DNA of 64,000 nt from Duganella sp. BJB476. GTDB taxonomy: Bacteria > Pseudomonadota > Gammaproteobacteria > Burkholderiales > Burkholderiaceae_D. Below are positions 58,905-64,000 of the stretch, piece after piece; position 1 is the stretch's first letter, and each line of letters opens with the position of its first letter. The position numbers were made by a program, and so were the translations under genes. The stretch covers positions 310,001 through 374,000 of the forward strand of contig NZ_QVIO01000004.1 of the NCBI RefSeq assembly GCF_003416895.1, written 5' to 3'. The notes under the pieces were generated by a model that was not told the DNA's origin, did no database searches, and saw nothing but the letters and a program-made list of their open reading frames with translations.

Positions 58905-59222
58905 TTACGGCGCGCCGCGGGCGGCGCTGCGGCGTTCCAGCCATTCGCGGCCGCCGCTGGCCAGCGCCTTGGCGATGACGGCGGGCGGCAGGCTGTAGAC
59001 GGTGGCCCAGCTGGCGCGGCCGTCGCCGGTGTTGGACGGGAAGCTGCTGGTCTCGACCGGCCAGTTGTATTTGCGTTTGAGCGTCTTGACGATGGCCGCC
59101 AGCGAGGTGCGGCCTTGCAGCGGCGGCGCGCCGGTCTGGTCGGCGTCGGAAATCAGGATGGCCAGCACGGCGCCGCGCGCGGTCAGCGGGCCGGGGAATT
59201 TGGGGAGTTTGGCGGGAGGCAT
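58905..59222 (-). CDS. Conserved hypothetical protein (possible winged-helix fold)
   Basis: 105 residues beginning MPPAKLPKFPGPLTARGAVLAILISDADQ. It has a patterned core TSLAAIVKTLKRKYNWPVETSSFPSNTGDGRASWATVYSLPPAVIAKAL that could form a winged helix, and a basic C-terminal tail. There is no signal peptide or membrane helix. I do not recognise the family; annotation as a DNA-binding protein would be speculative. No strong SD is seen. Confidence 0.6.
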   Translation of the reverse strand: MPPAKLPKFPGPLTARGAVLAILISDADQTGAPPLQGRTSLAAIVKTLKRKYNWPVETSSFPSNTGDGRASWATVYSLPPAVIAKALASGGREWLERRSAARGAP

Positions 59223-59288
59223 GCCGCCATTCTAGCGGAACGGGCTGGCGAGGCGGAGGCGGCGATTGCCGTCCGCCTCGCTGGCTGC

Positions 59289-59999
59289 TTAAGCCGCCTT
59301 GGCTTTGCGCTTGCGTGCCAGGCCGACCAGGCCCAGGCCGGCGCCCAGCATCAGGTAGGTGCTCGGTTCCGGCACGGCGGTGATCGACACGGTGTCGATG
59401 CCGATGAGGTTGGAGCGGGTGCCGTTCGGGCCGCCGTCATCCAGCGAATAATGGAAGGCGAAGGCGCCATTGGTGGCGCCGGACAGGCCGTTCAGCGTCA
59501 CGCTGTACTTGGTCCACGCGTCCGGATAAACGCCGGTGTCCTGGCCGGGATTGACGGACAGCAGGAGCGAGCTGAACGAACCGACGCTGTCGGCCGCGCC
59601 GCCGACGTTGACGCCGCCGACATTGCTGAAGCGTACTTCCAGGCGGTCGGGGAAGGGCGAGCTTTCGACGGTGCGGGTGTAGAACGACAGGGTGTCGCCG
59701 TTATGGTAGGTCGAGGTTGGCAGTATCAGCCAATTGCTGATGGCCGACACGTCCTTGCCGCTGGTCCAGGCGGCGCCGATGTAGGAATTGGGTGCGCCCT
59801 GCTGTGCATTGAACGCCATGGGGTTACCCTGAAACCAGGCGGCGTCGCCCAGTGGATTGCTATTGTTGACGACCGTCCAGCCGCTCGGCACGCCGCCGTC
59901 GAAATTCTCGCTGAGCGCGTTGGCCGACGCGGCGCCGGCGCTCAAGGCCATGGCCAGCAACAGGGTGGACATCACAGCAGGTTTAAACGATACAGCCAT
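59289..59999 (-). CDS. PEP-CTERM sorted exoprotein
   Basis: 236 residues. A signal peptide (MAVSFKPAVMSTLLLAMALSAGAASA) is followed by a beta-rich domain (ENFDGGVPSGWTVVNNSNPLG, DTLSFYTRTVESS, FAFHYSLDDGG) resembling choice-of-anchor/cleaved-adhesin modules, and the C-terminal PEP-CTERM signal VPEPSTYLMLGAGLGLVGLARKRK. Known exosortase systems cut at this signal and anchor or release the protein, usually with exopolysaccharide; no exosortase gene is in the window. A 7-bp CGGCGGG/CCCGCCG hairpin (60033-60049) lies in its leader. Confidence 0.9.
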   Translation of the reverse strand: MAVSFKPAVMSTLLLAMALSAGAASANALSENFDGGVPSGWTVVNNSNPLGDAAWFQGNPMAFNAQQGAPNSYIGAAWTSGKDVSAISNWLILPTSTYHNGDTLSFYTRTVESSPFPDRLEVRFSNVGGVNVGGAADSVGSFSSLLLSVNPGQDTGVYPDAWTKYSVTLNGLSGATNGAFAFHYSLDDGGPNGTRSNLIGIDTVSITAVPEPSTYLMLGAGLGLVGLARKRKAKAA

Positions 60000-60245
60000 T
60001 TCTACACCTCCATCAAACTATCGAAAGAATACCGGCGGGCCCCCCGCCGCACCGGGCCAGGCAATCCGGACCAGGCGGGATTGCATGAAATTACGATAGC
60101 ATATGCATAATGGAAATATGGAAAGCGGAATAACGTTACATATGGTTTATGCCGTTTTAGCGGGAAACTACAATGAAGCGGTCCAGTGGCTGTTGTTTCG
60201 CAAGCTCATCGGCGCGGTCGCGGGTGGCGCCGGCGCCAGGCGATA
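60000..60245. other. Intergenic region upstream of the PEP-CTERM gene
   Basis: No gene is seen. It must hold the promoter of the PEP-CTERM gene and contains a 7-bp GC hairpin (60033-60049) and AT-rich stretches with GCATATGC (60101-60108). Nothing else supports a feature; a sigma-54 type promoter was looked for and not found. The 125 bases from 60320 to 60444, beyond the tRNA-like fragment, also hold no gene. Confidence 0.4.
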
Positions 60246-60282
60246 AAAAACCCGCTAGGCCTGGCAGGCATAACGGGTTTTT
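60246..60282. terminator. Bidirectional terminator beside the tRNA-like fragment
   Basis: AAAAACCCG (60246-60254) and CGGGTTTTT (60274-60282) are exact complements around a loop that includes GCCTGGCAGGC. Reading leftwards it lies 12 bases beyond the CCA end of the tRNA-like fragment, the normal place for a tRNA terminator. Confidence 0.75.
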
Positions 60283-60294
60283 CACAGTATTGGG

Positions 60295-60319
60295 TGGTGC
60301 GGGAGCCGGAATCACACGG
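60295..60319 (-). other. tRNA 3'-end-like fragment, candidate attachment site
   Basis: On the minus strand this reads CCGTG...GATTCCGGC..CCCGCACCA: it looks like the last 25 bases of a tRNA including CCA and a T-arm-like GATTCC, but the TTCGA of a T-loop is not intact. It borders the mobile-element remnant, fits an integrase target, and sits 12 bases before the terminator expected for such a tRNA gene. No full tRNA is folded here. Confidence 0.45.
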
Positions 60320-60444
60320 AAAAGTAGGCCTTGTGATTGCTGGCTGTCTGAAAGTACAGTCTCAAAACTACCGTCAAAAATCCCGTTTTGCGCCAAATCG
60401 CACCCGGTTTGGTTCCGCTGATGCAAGAACCTTGTGCTATTAGC

Positions 60445-60744
60445 TTAGTCCTTGGAGTCTTTTTGCGCAAGGATGCGCGCCACGCTCGCCGAGGTGATCC
60501 GGCTGGACCGGGCACTCAGTTTTACCAGGTCCAGCTGGCCGCTCGCGACCATTCGGTAAACAGTCGCGTGAGAAATTTCCAGCAGTTCCATCACGCTGGT
60601 GATCTTGTAGAGCATCGGTGTGCGGTCCGTTCTTTGTTTAGCTGAGACCGGCTTCGGAGGGATCTTCATATGTGCTTCGGGCTCGAGGGCACGGAGCGTG
60701 CTGAAATCCTGATCGGCTCGGGGAGACTGTCGTAGCGTTCTCAT
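60445..60744 (-). CDS. AlpA/excisionase-type DNA-binding protein
   Basis: 99 residues from the ATG at 60742-60744, with GGAGG upstream. The C-terminal half is a MerR-like HTH_17 excisionase domain (MLYKITSVMELLEISHATVYRMVASGQLDLVKLSARSSRITSASVARIL), the type found in AlpA regulators and Xis proteins of integrative elements. The basic N-terminus may contact DNA. Its position beside the candidate attachment site fits a role in excision or regulation. Confidence 0.8.
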   Translation of the reverse strand: MRTLRQSPRADQDFSTLRALEPEAHMKIPPKPVSAKQRTDRTPMLYKITSVMELLEISHATVYRMVASGQLDLVKLSARSSRITSASVARILAQKDSKD

Positions 60745-60812
60745 GTTGTCCTCCAATGATGGTTGTCGCTGTACGATACGATGCGCCGTTGTCCGTGCAA
60801 GGGCCAGTCGAA

Positions 60813-61040
60813 ATGAGCGTGTTTATCGGGGGCCTTTTTCAATCAGCGTTCGACAAATCAATCGGCGAAAATTTCATGCCGGTGATGCGGGCGCGGTGCC
60901 AGGTGGAGGACAATATGCTTTTCGACGCGAAGGGATCGCCCTTCGCGCAACTTGGCATCGCGCCAAGCGTCTGCGCTCGTCACGCGCCCTTAGATAATGC
61001 ATTCGTGCATAGCTTCAACTTAGATCGGCTTCGCCTTTGA
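60813..61040 (+). CDS. Small open frame of unknown status
   Basis: 75 residues from the ATG at 60813 (MSVFIGGLFQSAFDKSIGENFMPVMRARCQVEDN), divergent from the AlpA-like gene. There is no recognisable domain, the SD is weak, and the amino-acid makeup is not clearly coding. It may be a real small gene of the element or a relic. Confidence 0.25.
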   Translation: MSVFIGGLFQSAFDKSIGENFMPVMRARCQVEDNMLFDAKGSPFAQLGIAPSVCARHAPLDNAFVHSFNLDRLRL

Positions 61041-61499
61041 GCGAGCCCGTGATCAGCCCATGACGGGCTGTATCCATATTGCGCATCCTTCCCCTGAGGA
61101 TGATGCGCGTCACATCGTGCGCATTCACGCACCGCCCCCACCTCACGCGGCGATCTGCCGCCGCGTGCATGTCCTATACGCCGCCCTAGTCCGCGGCGCA
61201 AACCGCGCGTCGTTACTGGCGGCCTGCTGCCAGTGACGACGCGCTAGCAACCAAGCGCCATATGGGCTCCGCCACTGTTTTCTCAGTGACGCAGGCCAGT
61301 GACAGCGGATCTACCGCTATCAGCGCAGCAGAACGCTGCTTGCCAACCTTGCCCCACGTGGGCCGACAACGTGTGCGAGGCACACCCCATGGACCCTGGG
61401 TAACTGGTCCCACCGCGATCAGGCTTCTACAAGGAGCGGATCGCGGCGCCATACGCGCATGCGGCGCGGGCAAGCAGTGAACATACCGCATATACGGGA
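61041..61499. other. Non-coding region with inverted repeats (possible oriT)
   Basis: No gene is supported. CAGCCC/GGGCTG (61054-61070), GCGCATC/GATGCGC (61081-61108) and the long inverted repeat at 61205-61244 are clustered directly upstream of the relaxase remnant, the usual position of a transfer origin. No known nic sequence was recognised. Confidence 0.4.
61205..61244. repeat. 16-bp inverted repeat, oriT-like
   Basis: GCGCGTCGTTACTGGC (61205-61220) and GCCAGTGACGACGCGC (61229-61244) are complementary at 15 of 16 positions (one T-G), around an 8-base loop. It is the strongest dyad in the region upstream of the relaxase. Confidence 0.55.
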
Positions 61500-62223
61500 G
61501 TGGTGTCCCGGGGCCTTTACAAACCGTCCTTGCTGCGGCAAGCACGGTGGCCAGAAACACTCATCGGACTTGATCACACCAATTTGCCTGCTGGTGAACC
61601 GCATCCGCTTTGATGGCGGTGTCACATCTGACAGTCATGACTATCGGCGGCAAGAGACGCTGATGCGCGCCATCGAGCGCGAATTTGACTTACGGCGCGT
61701 GACGCCATCAATCGAGGTGCAGCGCCACGCGCTGACGAAGGGCGAGATCGAGGAAGGCTTGCGCACTGGTGTGCCATCGACGCGCTAGCGATTGGAGCAG
61801 CTGTGCGATGGCGCAGCCGTTCATTGCCACAGCTCCAGCGAATACGCCGAGCTCCTGGCGGCGGTTGGCGTCGAGATGGTGCCGGTTACGCAGTTGGAGG
61901 GCCGCAAGATGTCGGGCCTATCGTACCCGCTGGACGGCGTGATGATGAAAGGCAGCGACAGGGGGAAGGGCTACAGTCCGATGGGGCTGACGAAACGTGG
62001 GATACGCTATGACAAAGAGCGATACGGTGCGGCAGTTGGCCGCTGCCTCGGACGCGGCGCGGGTGGAAGCGCTGAACCAGACGTTATTGGAGCCACTGGC
62101 GCAGGCGATGGCCACGTTGACGGACGAGACGAGAGCGAGCCTGGAGCAGATTGCGCAGCACAGCCGGGAGCAGGGCGAACAATTCCGGGCACAGGTGGAG
62201 GCGGCGATCACGTCCTGGATTAA
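61500..62223 (+). pseudogene. Relaxase/mobilization nuclease, broken
   Basis: Fragments match plasmid relaxases: GLDHTNL (61566-61586) in one frame, then LLVNRIRFDGG..SDSHDYRRQETLMRAIEREFDL, RHALTKGEIEEGLRTGVPSTR, and RLEQLCDGAA..YAELLAAVGVEMVPVTQ and KMSGLSYPLDGVMMKGSDRGKGYS after it. About two bases are missing near 61587, where the DHTNLH-LLVNRI block breaks. An in-frame TAG (61786-61788) interrupts the next part at a place where Gln or similar is expected. The N-terminal catalytic Tyr region is not recognisable. Start and end are approximate. Confidence 0.7.
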
Positions 62224-62278
62224 CGCGACGATAGCGGCCGAGAGAGTAGCCGAACGACTGGACCAGGCGGGGCAGTAG
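62009..62278 (+). CDS. Small coiled-coil mobilization-associated protein
   Basis: 89 residues from the ATG at 62009, inside the end of the relaxase frame. Sequence MTKSDTVRQLAAASDAARVEALNQTLLEPLAQAMATLTDETRASLEQIAQHSREQGEQFRAQ is Ala/Gln/Glu rich and strongly helical, consistent with a coiled coil. The frame is open and ends one base before the next gene's ATG. It probably belongs to the relaxase-primase module and could still be made, but a function cannot be given. Confidence 0.55.
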   Translation: MTKSDTVRQLAAASDAARVEALNQTLLEPLAQAMATLTDETRASLEQIAQHSREQGEQFRAQVEAAITSWINATIAAERVAERLDQAGQ

Positions 62279-62458
62279 ATGGAAGTGAGCCACTACCTGC
62301 TGGGTCTGTTAACGGGAATAACGACGGGGCTGCTCGTGAGCGTAGTTTGGCTTTGGCTGGCGCCGGCACCAACAGTGCAGAACACGCTGGACGCAAAGGC
62401 GGTAGCGGAGCTACTACGGCCAGAGATCGCAGCAATGAAGCCGCGCAAAGGCAAATGA
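62279..62458 (+). CDS. Small single-membrane-helix protein
   Basis: 59 residues, MEVSHYLLGLLTGITTGLLVSVVWLWLAPAPTVQNTLDAKAVAELLRPEIAAMKPRKGK. One hydrophobic helix (about 7-28) and a short amphipathic tail. It starts one base after the upstream stop, and its stop overlaps the primase ATG (ATGA), so it sits in a coupled cassette. Similar tiny membrane proteins occur in mobilization operons. Confidence 0.55.
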   Translation: MEVSHYLLGLLTGITTGLLVSVVWLWLAPAPTVQNTLDAKAVAELLRPEIAAMKPRKGK

Positions 62459-63039
62459 CGGCGATGGGCGTGGATCGCTTCTTGGTGACGCTGGTAGACG
62501 CGAGGCAGGGCAAGCAAGGAGCGGCGGTGGAGCAAGACGGAAGTGGTCAAGAGCATGGCATGGTTCAAGCGCATGAATGCGCCTGGCTACGATGTCTGGA
62601 TACGGCCCGATGGTGAACCTGGTTTGGTACTGCTGGCTAGTCTGAAAAAGAAGGGGGGCAGACGTTGCGCGAATGGGGACTTGTCCCGGCGTCGCTCGTG
62701 GAGACGGGGAATGAGCAATACCAAGCATAGGTGAAGCTGTCTCAGACGGCATTGCCTGATCGATTGCGCGGGTTGGCTGCAGACGTGCTTGTGCAAGATG
62801 TTGGACGTCATGGGGCGAATGCCATCAGCCGCGCTGATGGGCGACTTGGAGGATTCACCAATCAGCAGGTACAACGGGCGGTTGGACGGCATCCGTTCGT
62901 TCTGGTGACGGAGTGCGAAGGGAAAGTTGCGCCGGCTGCGCCGACATATCTTGCGAGGTTAGGGCTGGATACGGGAGGGGCGGCCCAGTTACGGAAGCAG
63001 GATCAAGAGCGTCACCTTTCGCGCGGGCCCGAAAGGTGA
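62455..63039 (+). pseudogene. RepB-family DNA primase, broken
   Basis: The first part (TAMGVDRFLVTLVDARQGKQG) and MAWFKRMNAPGYDVWIRPDGEPGLVLLASL lie in different frames, with a shift between about 62500 and 62525. Another shift falls at a G6 run (62653-62658). Then LVPASLVETGNEQYQA is followed by TAG (62728-62730), where family members have Trp before VKLS. The end KLSQTALPDRLRGLAADV..DGRLGGFTNQQVQRAVGRHPFVLVTECEGKVAPAAPTYLARL is intact. Family comparison is from memory of RepB-type primases. Confidence 0.7.
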
Positions 63040-63252
63040 TGAAATTTTGTAGAGCAGAGTTGGGCTGACGACAACTGCCTGATGAATTAGAGTCGTCCAG
63101 TTGTTTTTGACAATCTCAATCGTATCTTCGCTGGGCAGTTTATTCATGAAAAATTATGACCAAGCCCAAATATGGATTGCTAAACCATATTTCCGGTTAT
63201 AGTTCTGTAACGGTTTCCTTTCCCAATATTGCTAATGAATTGAGGTGTTTGC
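63040..63252. other. AT-rich spacer with a dyad before the ATPase gene
   Basis: No gene is seen. TTGACA (63107-63112) is a possible -35 but has no good -10 at normal spacing. AAATATGG (63168-63175) and CCATATTT (63185-63192) are exact inverted repeats with a 9-base centre, about 60 bases before the next start, a candidate operator. Confidence 0.35.
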
Positions 63253-64000
63253 ATGTCATTCGTAGACTTTTCAGACAAGAACCTATTTGGAAATGAGGCT
63301 GCTGAAGATGAAGCTGAAAACATCTTTTCCAGTTATGCGGTCATGCGGCCAGAGGTTAAAAAATTTCTCGATAATACGGAATCTGTCGCAATTGTACGTG
63401 CATATAAAGGAGAAGGGAAATCTGCTCTGTTGCGGCTGGTGCAACTTGAATTGCGCAAAAGAATCCCGCAGCCTGTCGTTCTCGCCGTGCCGGCATCATC
63501 GTTGTCACCGGAACTTGAAACCCCGGATCATGATCGATGGGTTCGTGCTTGGAAGCAGAGTATTCTAAAGTTGGCCTGTAACGAGATCGGAGCGCAAATT
63601 TCATTTGCGTTTGGGGATGATGCGATTGCGTTGGTCGAAGAAGCGGAAATGAACGGGTTCAAGGAGCGCTCATTCGTTTCAACGGTGGTTGATCGCCTTA
63701 AGTCATCGGCATTGCCGATTGAACGTACCCGACAAGGTGTGAAAAATCCAGAGCTAACAATCAAACGCTGGTCGCAAGGCGGTTCAGAGATATGGTTGCT
63801 CATAGACGATCTGGACAACAACTTTGAAAATACGCCAATTCAGCGCGCAAAAGTTGCGTCAGCGTTTACCGCATGTCGTCAAATTGCGAATCTCATACCT
63901 GAATTCCGATTTCGACTGACGGTGCGACCTAACGTCTGGGCGACCATAAAACAGCATCACGAAACGCTTTCCCATGTGGAACAATATGCAATTTCCTTGT
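63253..64000 (+). CDS. P-loop ATPase, Sll1717-like (partial, cut by right edge)
   Basis: At least 249 residues, open to the edge. It begins MSFVDFSDKNLFGNEAAEDEAENIF, and the LFGNEAAEDE stretch plus VAIVRAYKGEGKSALLRL match the Sll1717-type P-loop ATPases. Walker A is KGEGKS with Ala where the first Gly is usual. WLLIDDLDNNF is a good Walker B. RFRLTVRPNVWATIK follows. The gene is AT-richer than the core genes. Proteins of this type occur in defence islands with other phage-resistance genes, but the role is not proven. GAGG precedes the ATG. Confidence 0.8.
   Translation, partial: MSFVDFSDKNLFGNEAAEDEAENIFSSYAVMRPEVKKFLDNTESVAIVRAYKGEGKSALLRLVQLELRKRIPQPVVLAVPASSLSPELETPDHDRWVRAWKQSILKLACNEIGAQISFAFGDDAIALVEEAEMNGFKERSFVSTVVDRLKSSALPIERTRQGVKNPELTIKRWSQGGSEIWLLIDDLDNNFENTPIQRAKVASAFTACRQIANLIPEFRFRLTVRPNVWATIKQHHETLSHVEQYAISL

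Larger units (their letters stand above)
60295..63039. mobile_element. Decayed mobilizable element (left part of a genomic island)
   Basis: Between the tRNA-end-like fragment and 63,039 lie, in order, an AlpA-like gene, a region with large inverted repeats, a broken relaxase, two small genes and a broken primase, the typical content of a mobilizable plasmid or integrative element. No integrase is visible. Codon patterns and gene density differ from the core genes to the left. The right border lies outside or is hidden; the next gene appears to be cargo. Confidence 0.65.

Noticed and set aside
60295..60319. A complete tRNA gene
   Set aside because: No 5' half, anticodon arm or D-arm can be placed next to the 3'-end-like fragment.
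63287..63568. Other open frames on both strands within the Sll1717-like gene
   Set aside because: They are overlaps of the long frame starting at 63253, which has the Walker motifs and a start signal.

Overview
The window is a GC-rich chromosome segment that reads as an Oxalobacteraceae member (Massilia/Duganella/Janthinobacterium-like Burkholderiales). Support comes from the pgk-pyk-fba-purC-purE-purK-sua5 run, a glutaryl-CoA dehydrogenase, a PEP-CTERM protein, a MaeB-type malic enzyme and many large c-di-GMP/phosphorelay proteins. This placement is inference from gene content, not from a marker gene. No rRNA, complete tRNA or CRISPR array was seen.

Layout. 1-3.3 kb: a DUF protein cut by the left edge, a YheT-type hydrolase, an NTF2-fold protein, a zinc-finger protein and the AzlCD amino-acid exporter. 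3.4-11.2 kb: glycolysis (pgk, pyk, fba), then the purine genes purC, purE and purK and a Sua5-type tRNA-modification gene. 11.3-15.2 kb: exported proteins (a lipoprotein hydrolase, an SGNH/GDSL lipoprotein, an OmpW-like porin). 15.3-17.7 kb: GcdH, a flavin reductase, MsrA. 17.7-22.3 kb: an HD-GYP response regulator and a hybrid histidine kinase, convergent with cyclopropane-fatty-acid synthase. 22.4-31.4 kb: a hemerythrin-PdxH fusion, TcdA, an FKBP isomerase, cysteine synthase, a CDF metal exporter with its ArsR regulator, and LysR- and TetR-controlled oxidoreductase/DJ-1 genes.

31.4-33.4 kb holds a compact three-gene operon: a TraL-like P-loop ATPase, a TraM-like membrane protein and an unknown membrane protein. 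It stands alone, without any conjugation machinery, and is the best candidate here for an undescribed system. 33.5-40.8 kb: PncC, a large REC-PAS-GGDEF-EAL-REC protein, ThiL and MaeB. 41.0-45.3 kb: gmd, rmd and two GT4 glycosyltransferases, which should make and use GDP-D-rhamnose. 45.5-53.3 kb: an OmpR/sensor-kinase pair, an alpha-oxoamine synthase, and an MHYT hybrid kinase translationally coupled to an HD-GYP regulator. 53.4-60 kb: a Tat-exported hydrolase, a split MacA/MacB-type efflux system, small envelope proteins and a PEP-CTERM protein.

From about 60.3 kb the character changes. A tRNA-3'-end-like fragment beside a terminator marks a likely attachment site. An AlpA/excisionase-like gene follows, then a decayed mobilization module: a relaxase with a frameshift and an amber codon, two small genes, and a RepB-type primase with frameshifts and an amber codon. 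At 63.25 kb an AT-richer gene begins that resembles Sll1717-family P-loop ATPases, possibly the first gene of a defence cargo continuing past the right edge.

Three unrelated genes (cysK, the traL-like gene and the MHYT kinase) have strong inverted repeats that would fold the Shine-Dalgarno region into a hairpin directly before the start codon. Conserved-family assignments rest on recognisable motifs; no database search was run.
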